The notes beneath the pieces were generated by a model. That model saw nothing but the letters and a program-made list of their open reading frames with translations. It was not told the DNA's origin and made no database searches. From Taxillus chinensis (lineage: Eukaryota > Streptophyta > Magnoliopsida > Santalales > Loranthaceae), in NCBI GenBank assembly GCA_023512835.1, contig CM042087.1, positions 9,030,550 through 9,094,549 on the forward strand: 64,000 bases of DNA. The letters are read 5' to 3'. Positions within the stretch are counted from its first letter, which is position 1, and every line of letters begins with the position of its first letter. Both the position numbers and the translations under genes were made by a program. This document shows positions 46,442-57,979 of this stretch, in pieces.

Positions 46442-46592
46442 AGTGGTAGAGACCCCCGAGATGTTCCTTTGGTGTTAGAGTCTGTTTGTTCTCAGGAAGG
46501 TGTTTCATGATATCAAAAGTCTTCTCAACCCGAGGTGGTTGAGCGGCGTGTCCCGCAGAGCAGCGGTATCAGATTGGAATACCTATCCCTTG
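46442..46592 (+). other. Short internal scrap of the Tekay-like element
   Basis: Non-coding. Contains the degraded primer-site-like start and a second GGTATCAGATTGG word at 46565. It ends at the chromovirus LTR. Confidence 0.4.
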
Positions 46593-46838
46593 TGTCACGG
46601 ACCGAGGCTTATCCTAGCACACTTAGGCTATTTTTGGGGTATTTCCCCCTTGTAAAATGTTGTACTTAGCTTATAGAGTAAGTTGTATAGATTTTAGATT
46701 TCGATCCTCTTTGATGTCTCCTGGTGACATAGCCAGAAACGTGTTAACATCTATATGTAGGGGAGTGATGTTGTAAAGCTTTCAAGCAATCAATACAATC
46801 GTTTATTGCCTTCGTTTAAATCGATCTTCCGCTAAGCG
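46593..46838 (+). repeat. Chromovirus copy 2, left part of 5' LTR
   Basis: Matches the reverse complement of 24074-24459 up to CCGCTAAGCG, where the Athila element is inserted. Confidence 0.9.
46834..46838. repeat. Target-site duplication AAGCG, left copy
   Basis: Repeated at 57769-57773. The undisturbed LTR copies read CTAAGCGCTTCC (or the equivalent) here. Confidence 0.92.
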
Positions 46839-48355
46839 TGACAAACAAGATTTTTAGCCTCTCTAAAAGAGCTAGCTAACGTCGTTAAATCTCTCTTCAA
46901 AATAATAAATTCCCTAAGTTTGCACTAAAAGAATAGCAGCAAGAAAGGGGTCGAACCCACAGGGATTAACCTAGTTCTCTAGTTCTCAAATCAAATCACC
47001 CAATTACTCTTGTTCTATAAAATGTCTTAGCAAAAAGTTTTCTTTTAAACTAAAGATCTAATTTTTATTTGGTTTTCCGAATAAACAAAGAAAGTAAATT
47101 GATTTTAGGATTAAGATTCAAGGATTAAAAGCATCTAGGGTCACAATTTCACCTCCCTATGTTATCTCTCTTTGGTTCATGGTATTAGGGTTGTCTGATT
47201 GAAAACATGCTAAACACAAGCCAAGGACAACAAATGGTCATTGAGGTCCTTTTAAGAGTTGTATGCCGAATGGTCATCTAAACACACAAACATGCAAAGC
47301 CAATAAATCATACTTGCAAAAGGATAATGATCACACCAATTACAAATAAGTTATGAATCTCAATCCACCCCCAGACTAGGGCTAAGAATACCAAGGTGTA
47401 CATCCAAAGATAGAATTAAGAACAGATTCATAAAACATGCAAAACTCAATCATCCAAACCCAATATTCATAAACACAACAAAACAACAAGGGGCTACATT
47501 GCTCCCCTAGATTATAAGAACTACTCACGATGATTACAAGCAAAACCATAGCGAAAAAGCTCAACATCTTCTTCTTGATCACGCGCACCGTAAAGCTTCA
47601 AATCCAGGCTCCAAAATCCGCGACGAGCTCGCTGCGACGGTCGCGACGGCTGCTCTCCTAGGTCAAGGAGCACCTCCAAGTCGTGGAGCCTCTCTCTCTC
47701 TAAAACGTGTAGGGGGTTTAGGCTTGGCTAGCAGAGGGCGTGGATCTTGTATTTATAGAGGTTGGGATGGGCCTTGAGGTGTGTAACCTAGCCCATCTAT
47801 CAAAACGACGTAGTTTTGATAAGTAACACTCGAAACATTAAAAACTCTATCTTCCATCCACAATTTGGACTTGGGCCTTCAGGAACAAATGATCGGCATG
47901 GAAAAACGATTGGATCGGTCCAAAAATATCTCTTCACGCCAATTTGCACGTGATATGGTGAAATCACGTGCACCTCCAAATCGGCTCAAACTTCTCCCCA
48001 AGCTTCCTTGCATCCTGTAGGGCCTGAGAGGCAAAAATATGCTTGCACGTGATATGGGTGAATTCACGTGCAACCTCCAAATTAGCTCCAAATGCTCTGA
48101 AATTTCTCTGGTAGGTAGAGGACATCATTCCAAGCAACTTTTCTTCTTGCACGCCAATTGTTTGAGGTCATCTACTATGTCAAAAGTGAGGTCTAAAATC
48201 TGCCAAAACGAAACTTAAAAACGCATGTATTTGCAACTAGCATCTTCCTAGGGGTTAGAGCAAATATATATGATATATGAAGCAATAAGGCTCTAATCAT
48301 GCTCTTAAACATCCTAAATAAACACTAGAATAACGGCATAAAATGCACGTTATCA
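46839..48355 (-). repeat. 3' LTR of the Athila element (1,517 bp)
   Basis: Same length and nearly the same sequence as 56252-57768. TATA-like TATAAATA on the minus strand lies at 47750-47757. GCACGTGAT...ATCACGTGC inverted motifs lie at 47940-48075. Confidence 0.93.
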
Positions 48356-50844
48356 AATACACCACACTTGAACCATTGCTTGTCCTCAAGCAAAAACATA
48401 CAAGCATGCAAAAATAAAATAAACACGCAATCAAACGGAAGAAAAATAAAATAACAATCAAGGAGAATCATGGTTTCCTAAGCATGCAACTCTATCATGA
48501 TGAAATGGGAATTTAAGCATCAAAATGAGTCATAGCTTAGTTCATTCATGTCCATATCCCTAGTCCAACAACCATGCAATATCTCCACTTAAATTTCGGA
48601 TATGAGCAAGCATTCCATGATAAAATAGCACCTAGTTTCCCTTTAAGTTCTTACCAAGGATAAGCAGCCTCACTCAAATATAATAATTCTCAAGCCCAAT
48701 ACCTATCAATGAACAATGGATGGAAAACTCTATCTCTACACTCACCATCGACTATTGATTAAGTACTTGCCAAGCAATCATGAGAGTTCCCTATTGTGCT
48801 CGTCAAAGAAAACACACTCACTATTCTACTTTATTTGAACTCACACTCTATTCTAAACTCAATAAACTCACACTCTAGTCTACTAACTGATAAAACAAGA
48901 CCATGAGCCAAAGAATTTAGCTCAACATTCTCAAAACAAAACACAATTCAACCAATGTGGCTTCACAAATCTAAACAATCACACATAAACATCAAGCCAT
49001 TGTGGCTTTTATTCTAATCTTTCTCTCTCTTTTTTTTTTTTTTTTTTAAGTAATAACCTTACAAGGTTGCATTTTATGCTCTCCCTTGATGGATTATTCA
49101 CTCTTCTTTTTTTTTACTCACATAACACATAAATAAGACCGATTTTTCTAATGCATACCCCTTGCCATTTTGCTACATAAGGAGAGACAAAAATTCATTG
49201 ATGTCTCACATCCCATTTTCCAATTAAGTGATGGCTTTTTCACATTCTATATCACAACCTTTTATATTTACAACACAAAGAAACAAAAAATAGGATATAT
49301 AAGAAGTCAAAGTGACTTAAAGGCCTTGCACCCTATCTACACACCAAACACCGAGCACTAATAAGTAATCACATGCTTACTTGACTCCTACCATTAAATA
49401 ACTAATGTTAAGTGCAAGAAGAGTAGCAAATCAAACTATTACCCACAAACCATATATGTCACTCAAGGGCTAAAAGAAGCTGTTCTCATTTTGCATTTCT
49501 TTTTCACTCAACTTTAAGGGTTACTTAGGTCTATCATAGCATTTCATGCTCAGCTAATATTCAAAACTCAGCTCCAAAAACATGGTGATATCATTCAAAA
49601 GATAAAGACATGATCAAACTAATTCAGAGAGCACATTTTAACTACTTTAACACCCTTATCACAACATGATACTAATGTGGCATAAAAAAAAAAAATAAAT
49701 TTTAAGCCAAAATTGCATACTTAATATCCATGTCTCCACAAGCAAATCATTCAAGCAAACAACTCAAACAATCATGCAATCACAACATAAAAGACAAGCA
49801 AGTGGCTCAAGTCACTCCCATACACCACACTTAAAATATGCTATGTCCGCATGGCATAAAAGAAGGAGTAGGAAAAACAGTTACCCCTGGTTTGGCACAC
49901 TTGTAATAGTAGATGACATTGGCCACCATTCGTCGCACTGAGCCACAAAGTCAGCCGACGTCTCGCCGCACTTCCCAAGTTTCTCTCCCTTGCAGAATAG
50001 CCATCATGTAGTAGCAAGCAAAGATTCCCTTGAGTGATTTTGGTGTGGAAGCCTTTGAAGATGGCCTCCCTTTATATAGCGTGCGAAGGAAAGAGGCTCC
50101 AATTGGCGTGATACACGTGCCCCTAACTTTTCAGAGTGTTCGACCAAAATACCCTCGCACGTGAATTGGCTGAATTGGCGTGCGGGTCGAATCGTCCCAA
50201 ACTTTGGTGGTAGGTCCCCACCGAGTGGCAAGCAATACTTCCTTCCACGTGAATTGTAGGAAGCTTCTAGGAGGGCTAAAATCGGTATTTTGCACTTTTG
50301 GGCCTCCATATGACAACTATCAATTCGCGTGCACGAGTAAACGTGATTCACATGGTCTTCATCTACCATTCCGGAAAGTCACGGCTCAAAACAAGGTGCA
50401 CGTGAATTGGGCAATTCACGTTCAAATTCACGTTCAGGCCCAAACTGGCCCAAATTTCTCCACCTGAGTTGCTTATGCATTATGGATCATCTTTAAGTCT
50501 TGCACGTGAATTGTTTGAGCCCATCTTCAAGCACTTTTGGGCTTCACTTGCTCTTGCTCCTTGACTTTGACTTTAAAAATAATTCCACAAGTTCAGGACC
50601 CAAAAATTTGCTCATCTTGCACATGGTTAGCTAAGAAAGGAACAAAGTCTCTGCACAATGGTTAGCTTGCAAACAAATTTATTGAAGAAAACAAATAAGA
50701 GAAAATAACATAAAATAAAACACAAGCAATAAACATTGGGTTGCCTCCCGACAGCGCTTTATTTAAAGTCTGTAGCTAGACTTTCAGTGATGATCATGCA
50801 ATGGTGAAAGAGAGGGAATCAACTATCTCCCCTCTCGAGTTGAA
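48356..50844 (-). other. Athila 3' non-coding region
   Basis: These 2.5 kb between the integrase end and the 3' LTR have no convincing env-like ORF. The part 50100-50520 repeats CACGTGAATT-type words. The minus-strand sequence just before the LTR (CAAGTGTGGTGTATT) is the polypurine-like priming region, clearly eroded. Confidence 0.6.
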
Positions 50845-51225
50845 TCAAAGTAAGGTTTCCTTTATGCCATTCACCCAAAATTTCTTGCCATCTATAGCTT
50901 GGAGCTCAAAGCTCCCATATGGCTTCTTATCAACTATCACAAAAGGTCCCATCCACTTGGACCTTAATTTGCCAGGAAATAACCTCAACCTTGTGTTAAA
51001 TAGAAGAACTTTCTGTCCTAAGGTTAAAGGTTCATTGTTGAGTTGCTTATCATGCCATTTTTTAGTTCTTTCTTTGTAAAATTTAGCACTATCATAGGCA
51101 TCCAACCTAAGCTCATCTAACTCAATTAATTGAGTCATCCTAAGTTCCTTGATCTCTTGTGGGTTGAAATTTAACTTCTTCAAGGCCCAATGAGCCTTGT
51201 GTTCTAGTTCCACGGCAAGTGACAT
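50845..51225 (-). pseudogene. Athila pol: integrase C-terminal part
   Basis: LRMTQLIELDELRLDAYDSAKFYKERTKKWHDKQL followed by LGQKVLLFNTRLRLFPGKLRSKWMGPF is the conserved C-terminal integrase tail of Athila and related elements. The frame opens at 51225 and is separated from the core by an indel near 51225-51345. Confidence 0.82.
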
Positions 51226-52174
51226 GCCTTACCATATAGAATACGGTAAGGTGACATCCCAATGGGAGTTTTGTAAGCTGTCCTATATGCCCATAAGGCT
51301 TCATCAAGCCTTTGAGACCAATCTTTCCTATTGGCTCCAACGGTTTTCTCTAAAATGGCCTTAATCTCTCTGTTGGACACTTCGCTTGTCCATTAGCTTG
51401 TGGGTGGTAAGCTAAAGACTTCCTATGAGTGACACCATACTTGTTCAATAATTTATCAAACAATTTGTTGCGAAAATGACTACCCTCATCACTGATTATA
51501 GCCCTTGGTGTCCCAAAACGGCTAAAGATGTTCCTAGTAAGGAAGTGAGTCACAACTCTAGCATCATTCACTCTAGTAGGAATAGCTTCTACCCACTTAG
51601 ACACATAATCCACAGCAAGCAAAATGTATGAGTACCCATCGAAATTGGGGGAATGGTCCCATGAAGTCAATGCCCCAAATGTCAAAAATTTCAACCGGAA
51701 GAATTCCGGTTAATGGCATCTCATTTTTCCTAGATAGACCACCTACCCTTTGACATCTATCACACTTTTTGATGTAGACATAGGTGTCTTTCACCATGTG
51801 AGGCCAATAAAAGCCACCTTTGCATGTATCTTAGCCACGAGTTCTTTGCACCCCCAAAGTGGCCCCCATAATGTGATGCATGACAATGATATATTATGTC
51901 ATCTACTTCCTCCTCAAGGACACACTTTCTAATGATTTGGTCTGGACACCTCCTATAAAGAATTGGGTCTTCCCAAATGTATTTCCTAGCATCCACTACC
52001 AATTTCTTTCTCTGGTGGTAGTCTAACTGGCAGTATGAACCCGGTGGCTAAATAATTTGCTATGTCAACAAACCAAGGAAGATGATGCACCTCAAACAAC
52101 TTCTCATCAGGAAAGTCATCTACAATGGGTAGAGACTTAGGTGCATTCTCCACACGGGAGAGGTGATCAGCCAC
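51226..52174 (-). pseudogene. Athila pol: integrase finger and core
   Basis: The N-terminal HHCC region (HCHASHYGGHFG; CDRCQRVG) is at about 51920-51760. The first catalytic Asp is in WGIDFMGPFP (about 51670), the second in ISDEGSHFRNK, and the last segment [14 protein letters not shown] has Cys-Pro where most relatives have Glu or Ser-Asn context, so the third acidic residue is unclear. Several frameshifts (near 51600, 51694 and 51830) break the domain. Confidence 0.82.
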
Positions 52175-52735
52175 TGATTTAGGGCTCCCTTTGTGTCTCT
52201 AATTTCAAGGTCAAATTCTGTAAGAGGAGAACCCATCTAATCAAGCGTGGCTTAGCTTCTTTTTTAGCAAACAAATATTTCAATGCAGCATGATCAGTAT
52301 AAACAATGACTTTAGACCCCAAAAGGTACGGTCTAAACTTGTTGCGACCATAAACCACGGCTAGAGACTCTTTCTCGGTGGTGGTATAGTTAATTGAGCA
52401 TCGTCTAAGGTCTTACTAGCATAGTAAATGACCCTAAACACCTTTTCTCGCCTTTGCCCTAAGACTACCCCCACAAGATAATCACTCGCATCACACATTA
52501 GCTCAAAAGGTTGAGCCCAATCGAGTGTAACTATAACGGGTGCAGTGACTAACTTACCCTTAAGGATGTTGAAAGCTTCTAAGCAATCTGCATTAAACTC
52601 AAAGCTTGTGTCTTTTTCAACAACCTACTCATGGGTTTTGCAATTTTTGAGAAGTCCTTAATGAATCTCCTATAAAAGCCAGCATGGCCAAGGAAACTTC
52701 TCACTCCTTTTTCATTAGTTGGAGGTGGCGAGTCT
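52175..52735 (-). pseudogene. Athila pol: RNase H
   Basis: Minus-strand translation in shifting frames gives the segment [17 protein letters not shown], then PFELMCDASDYLVGVVLGQR with the catalytic Asp, then [13 protein letters not shown]. It ends with the MADHLSRVENA stretch at 52174. Multiple indels prevent a single frame. Confidence 0.7.
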
Positions 52736-53762
52736 CAATAAGTGGAGATTTTGCCTTGTCTACCTCCAAACCATGTGCTGGACACCTTGTGCCCTAGAAC
52801 TATCCCCTCGGTTACCATGAAATGGCATTTCTCCCAATTTAGGACTAGTTCCTTCTCCTCACATCTCTCTAAGACCACATCTAGATTTCTCAAGCACTGT
52901 TGGTAAGAGGAACCAAACACCGAGAAGTCATCCATGAAGACCTCCATGATCTCCTCTACCAAACCCTGAAAAATAGCCATCATACACCTTTGAAAGGTGG
53001 CGGGGGCATTACAAAGCCCAAATGGCATTCTCCTAAATGCAAATGTGCCAAAAGGGCACGTGAAGGTGGTCTTTTCTTGGTCCTCGGGCTTAACCATGAT
53101 CTGATTATACCCGGAATAGCCATCTAAAAAGCGGTAGTGACTATAGCCAGCTAACTTTATCCAACATTTGGTCAATGAAAGGAAGAGGAAAATGATCCTT
53201 CCTAGTGGCCTTGTTCGGCTTCCTATAGTCAACACACACTCTCCACCCCGTCACGGTGCGAGATGGGATCAATTCATTTTTCTCATTCTTAATCGCGCTC
53301 ATGCCCCCTTTCTTGGGCACGACATGCAATGGACTCACCCACTCCACTTATCGAAATAGCATAAATTATACCCGCATTTTTCCATTTTAAAATTTCTTTT
53401 CTAACAACTTCTTTCATACAAGGGTTTAATCTTCTTTGTCTTTCAAATATGGGTTTAAAGTCATCATTCATTAAAATCTTATGCATGCAAATCCCTGGAC
53501 TAATACCCCTAATGTCTTCAATGTTCCATCCTAGGGCCTTTTTGTGTTTCCTAAGGACTTCTAGCAATTGAGTACACTCCACATCATTCAAATTAGAAGC
53601 AACAATGACAGGGAATTGATTTGTAGAGTCTAGAAATTCATACCTTAGGTGTCCAGGCAGCTCCTTCAGTTCAGGAGTCGGAGGCATGTCATCTTCTTTC
53701 TCCTCCTCGGCTTGCTCCAAAGAGTTTGTAATTTGCTCACTTTCCTCGGTTGTCAAGTACAT
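52735..53762 (-). pseudogene. Athila pol: reverse transcriptase
   Basis: Frame 53762-53289 holds the region before RT and ICMHKILMNDDFKPI and QRRLNPCMKEVV. Frame 53347-53141 has WRVCVDYRKPNKATRKDHFPLPFIDQML. Frame 53235-52735 has FLDGYSGYNQI, FGTFAFRRMPFGLCNAPATF and the catalytic VFMDDFSVFG. At least two indels separate these frames. Confidence 0.87.
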
Positions 53763-53959
53763 CTCTTCATCTTGTTGAGCTTCTATGAGTCAAGGGCTCC
53801 ATCATTGGTGGTGGTAATTTCTTCCAAGTAATCTTCCACCAATTCCTCAAGGTCTTCAACCCAAAGGCAATCCTCCTCCCTCTTGACCTTGCGAGCCTTC
53901 CCCATGTGGAAGACTAAGGTCTCCTCATTAATTCTCGAGTTAGCTGCCCTTGAGCAACA

Positions 53960-54256
53960 TCAATCAATGCGCAACCCGTTCTGAAACGGTCTTCCAAGGA
54001 GTAGCTGAACTCCTCTATCTTCTTCCATCTCCAAAACAACAAAATCCGCTGGAAATATGAAGGAACCCACTTTAACTAGCACGTCTTCAATTATCCTTCC
54101 GGGCCTTCCGGTAGACCGGTCGACAAACCGCAATGATATGGAAGTGGGCTTCATGCCCTTAAGCCCAAGTCGCTTGTACAAAGCAAAGGAAATCAAATTG
54201 ATGCTGGCCCCTAAATCACATAGGGCCTGGCCTTCGGTGCATTGCCAATCACACAA
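53960..54256 (-). pseudogene. Athila pol: aspartic protease
   Basis: Protease motif ALCDLGASINLISFALYKRLGL, with the DLGAS active site typical of Athila-type elements (Asp kept), and the C-terminal VQLLLGRPF flap region. The frame is open at both ends but short. Confidence 0.82.
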
Positions 54257-55534
54257 GGGAGATTAAAGCTGCCCGGATCTTTATGCTTGATGGGCAAACT
54301 CTTGTTGAACAACACTGCTCACCTCGTTAGTGACCGCCCACCGTCTCATGATCCCCATATTTCCTCTTCTTTGTCACAAAATCTTTGATGTATTTTCCGT
54401 ACCTAGGCATCTGCTCCAAAACTTCCACAAATGGAATGTTAATCTCAAGCTTCTTGAACAAACTCGGGAAGCGCTCATACTCTTCTTCAACCCTCTGGTT
54501 CCTCGGCCTCTGAGGAAATGGAATAGTAGGCTGAGCTCTTGCCTTTGTTCTTCACTACTCGTCTTGACTCAATTTGCTTGTCCTTCTTCTCTTGCACTCT
54601 TTCTTCAACTTTATCTGATTTTCCTTGGTCATCGACTTCCAAGGGTCTGCTTTGTTCTTGGAATTGCCTTCTTCTTAGGCTCTTCGGCTTCATTCGGTGT
54701 CTTCCCGCTCCTTAGAGTTATAGCCTTGCAACTCTCCTTGGGGTTCACCTCGAGTGTCACTTGGAAAAAGTATTGGTTGACACCCTGATTTACATTCGAG
54801 CCAAACTCACAAGCAGCTTTTTCTATATTCTTCATTCTTTCCTCCAAATTATCCTCTCTTTTGGTTGGCTCATCCACATTCTGATATACCCTTCCTCTTT
54901 CTTGTTGCGGCTGAGGTCAACTTTCTCGAATCCTGGAGGTGGGTGTAAATAATTATCCGTAGCATACGGATTCTTTGCAATCCCCGGGGGGAACATATTT
55001 GTCTTGAAATGAGGTATCTCCCCCTCGGTGCGAGTTCTCTGAAATGGTTGAGATTGCTGCTGATTCCCGATTGTACCCTAGCTGTTGTTGTTGAGGATAA
55101 AATTGTGTTTCGGTACAAGCCCTTTCCTCCAACATAATTTGCTTCTTCACTCCACTCCAGCCTTCGCTCAACTACTGGTAAAGCTTGTGATCCTTCAACT
55201 TTAAGAGCCAATACTTCCATGCCTTTCACTAAAGCTTGAATCCGTGCCGCACATCATTGGAAGAATTTTCAATCGAAGCTATCTTCTCCCTTGGCTTTGA
55301 AGTACGCACATTAGACCACCGCCAATCAGCTAATGACAACCTCTCCAAGAGCCTGCTGCATCGTAGCTCTAGATTCATCAAGCATCCTCCAGCACTTGCA
55401 TTCACCTTGTCTTGTGAATGGGACCGAAGACCGTGTAGAAAGATTCAATTTGAATCCACTGGGCCTTCCATGATCGAGGCATCTTCTCACTAAGTCTTTG
55501 AAACGCTGCCCAAGCTTCATGAAGAGTCTCCATC
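54257..55534 (-). pseudogene. Athila gag C-terminal and gag-protease linker, decayed
   Basis: Open pieces in several frames (for example RSGK and EAEEPKKKAIP near 54700, and coiled-coil-like MKNIEKAACEFGSNVN near 54830) belong to the end of gag. No intact zinc knuckle was found. Many stops. Confidence 0.55.
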
Positions 55535-56029
55535 TCATCTTGCCTGAACTCTGCTAATCTCCCCTCTGAGCTGGATCACCTTGGAAGGAGGGAAGTACTT
55601 TGACATGAACTTGGACTGCATCTCCTCCCAAGTGATGATTGAACCTGCTCGGCAACCGTTGAACCAGCCAAGAGCTCTATCCTTTAAAGAGAAAGGAAAA
55701 AGCCTTAGCTTTATGGCCTCCTCCGACACATTGTTGATCTTGATGGTGTCACACACCTGGTAGAACCTCATCATATGCTGGTGTGGATCATCCACGGCTG
55801 TTCCTCCAAACGCGTTGTTGCTCACCATGTTGATCAACGCCGGCTTCAGCTCAAAGCTATTTGCTTGGACTCTTGTCTGCCGAATCCCAGAATAATGGTC
55901 TGACATCATCGGCCTCGCATAATCTAAGAAGGTTCTGGGCATAAACCTATTACCCTCTTCTTCTGGATATTGGCCATTGTAATTGGCCCCTCCGTGCGGT
56001 GCACCACCATCAGGTCTGAGATCTGCCAT
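55535..56029 (-). pseudogene. Athila gag, N-terminal and capsid part
   Basis: The likely start is MADLRPDGG at 56029; the upstream open stretch is not gag-like. PRTFLDYARPMMSDHYSGI and FELKPALINMVSNNAFGG are followed by DDPHQHMMRFYQVCDT and KLRLFPFSLKDRALGWF, the standard capsid signature of Athila gag. The frame stops at about 55535. Confidence 0.85.
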
Positions 56030-56229
56030 CAGATCGCCTACGGATTGCTCCAAGCCTTGATGTATGTTCCTATAAACAACAACAAGAACACACCCAGCAG
56101 CTCCGAACAATGCAAAATAAACAGATAAAGAACACAAAATAACAGAAAATAAAAGACAAAATAAAACACCAAGATCAGAATTCAAACAATTTCACTCAAT
56201 GTTGATTTTAAAAACTAGTTAACCGTTGA

Positions 56230-56251
56230 ATCCCCGGCAACGGCGCCAATT
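56230..56251 (-). promoter_or_regulatory. Primer binding site, tRNA-Asp
   Basis: The minus strand reads TTGGCGCCGTTGCCGGGGAT just after the 5' LTR. TGGCGCCGTTGCCGGGG is complementary to the 3' end of plant tRNA-Asp. Confidence 0.92.
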
Positions 56252-57768
56252 TGACAAACAAGATTTTTAGCCTCTCTAAAAGAGCTAGCTAACGTCGTTA
56301 AATCTCTCTTCAAAATAATAAATTCCCTAAGTTTGCACTAAAAGAATAGCAGCAAGAAAGGGGTCGAACCCACAGGGATTAACCTAGTTCTCTAGTTCTC
56401 AAATCAAATCACCCAATTACTCTTGTTCTATAAAATGTCTTAGCAAAAAGTTTTCTTTTTTAAACTAAAGATCTAATTTTTATTTGGTTTTGCGAATAAA
56501 CAAAGAAAGTAAATTGATTTTTAGGATTAAGATTCAAGGATTAAAAGCATCTAGGGTCACAATTTCACCTCCCTATGTTATCTCTACTGGTTCATGGTAT
56601 TAGGGTTGTCTGATTGAAAACATGCTAAACACAAGCCAAGGACAACAAATGGTCATTGAGGTCCTTTTTAAGAGTTGTATGCCGAATGGTCATCTAAACA
56701 CACAAACATGCAAAGCCAATAAATCATACTTGCAAAAGGATAATGATCACACCAATTACAAATAAGTTATGAATCTCAATCCACCCCGGACTAGGGCTAA
56801 GAATACCAAGGTGTACATCCAAAGATAGAATTAAGCAATGATTCATAAAACATGCAAAACTCAATCATCCAAACCCAATATTCATAAACACAAAAAACAA
56901 CAAGGGGGCTACATTGCTCCCCTAGATTATAAGAACTACTCACGCATGATTACAAGCAAAACCATAGCGAGAAAAGCTCAACATCTTCTTCTTGATCACG
57001 CGCCTTGTAAAGCTTCAAATCCAGGCTCCAAAATCCGCGACGGCTGCTTGCGACGGGCGCAGCCGGTGCTCTCCTAGGTCAAGGAGCACCTCCAAGTCGT
57101 GGAGCCTCTCTCTCTCAAAACGTGTAGGGGGTTTAGGCTTGGCTAGCAGAGGGCGTGGATCTTGTATTTATAGAGGTTGGATGGGCCTTGAGGTGTGTAA
57201 CCTAGCCCATCTATCAAAACGACGTAGTTTTGATAAGTAACACTCGAAACATTAAAAACTCTATCTTCCATCCACAATTTGGACTTGGGCCTTCGAGGAA
57301 CAAATGATCGGCATGGAAAAACGATTGGATCGGTCCAAAAATATCTCTTCACGCCAATTTGCACGTGATATGGTGAAATCACGTGCACCTCCAAATCAGC
57401 TCAAACTTCTCCCCAAGCTTCCTTGCATCCTGTAGAGGCCTGAGAGGCAAAAATATGCTTGCACGTGATATGGGTGAATTCACGTGCAACTCCAAATTAG
57501 CTCCAAATGCTCTGAAATTTCTCTGGTAGGTAGAGGACATCATTCCAAGCAACTTTTCTTCTTGCACGCCAATTGTTTGAGGTCATCTACTATGTCAAAA
57601 GTGAGGTCCAAAATCTGCCAAAACAGCTTAAAAACGCATGTATTTGCAACTAGCATCTTCCTAGGGGTTAGAGCAAATATATATGATATATGAAGCAATA
57701 AGGCTCTAATCATGCTCTTAAACATCCTAAATAAACACTAGAATAACGGCATAAAATGCACGTTATCA
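56252..57768 (-). repeat. 5' LTR of the Athila element (1,517 bp)
   Basis: Ends are TGACAAAC and TTATCA on the plus strand. TATA-like TATAAATA on the minus strand lies at 57165-57172. G-box-like CACGTG motifs lie at 57361-57486. Confidence 0.93.
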
Positions 57769-57773
57769 AAGCG
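57769..57773. repeat. Target-site duplication AAGCG, right copy
   Basis: Matches 46834-46838. Confidence 0.92.
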
Positions 57774-57913
57774 CTTCCCTACACCATTGCTTTACAACGG
57801 ATCGATGGGTTCCGATCCAAATGCGACGAGTTAGGCTGACCTAGCGTTCTTTCGTACAGGTGGGAACTAGGTGCCGCACGGGTTAAGCTGTAATAAAGGC
57901 TGACCCCATGACA
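57774..57913 (+). repeat. Chromovirus copy 2, right part of 5' LTR
   Basis: Continues the LTR from CTTCCCTACAC and ends CCCCATGACA, before the primer site. Confidence 0.9.
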
Positions 57914-57979
57914 AGTGGTATCAAAGCACGGTTGGTGCTAAGTTCGGTGGAACAATCAAAAACTTCAAGACGGTGCAAA

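Larger units (their letters stand above)
46839..57768 (-). mobile_element. Athila-type Ty3/gypsy element (10,930 bp), complete with two LTRs
   Basis: Two 1,517-bp LTRs (46839-48355 and 56252-57768), ends TGACAAAC/TTATCA, and a perfect 5-bp duplication AAGCG define the borders. On the minus strand the order is primer site for tRNA-Asp, gag, protease, RT, RNase H, integrase, and a long 3' non-coding region. Gag and RT motifs and the tRNA-Asp primer are Athila features. The two LTRs differ by only a few substitutions and small indels, so it is younger than the chromovirus it split. The pol is still broken in many places. Confidence 0.93.

Noticed and set aside
48356..50844. Env-like gene downstream of Athila integrase
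   Set aside because: Only short frames (such as 50369-50004 minus) without membrane segments or known motifs. Treated as non-coding.
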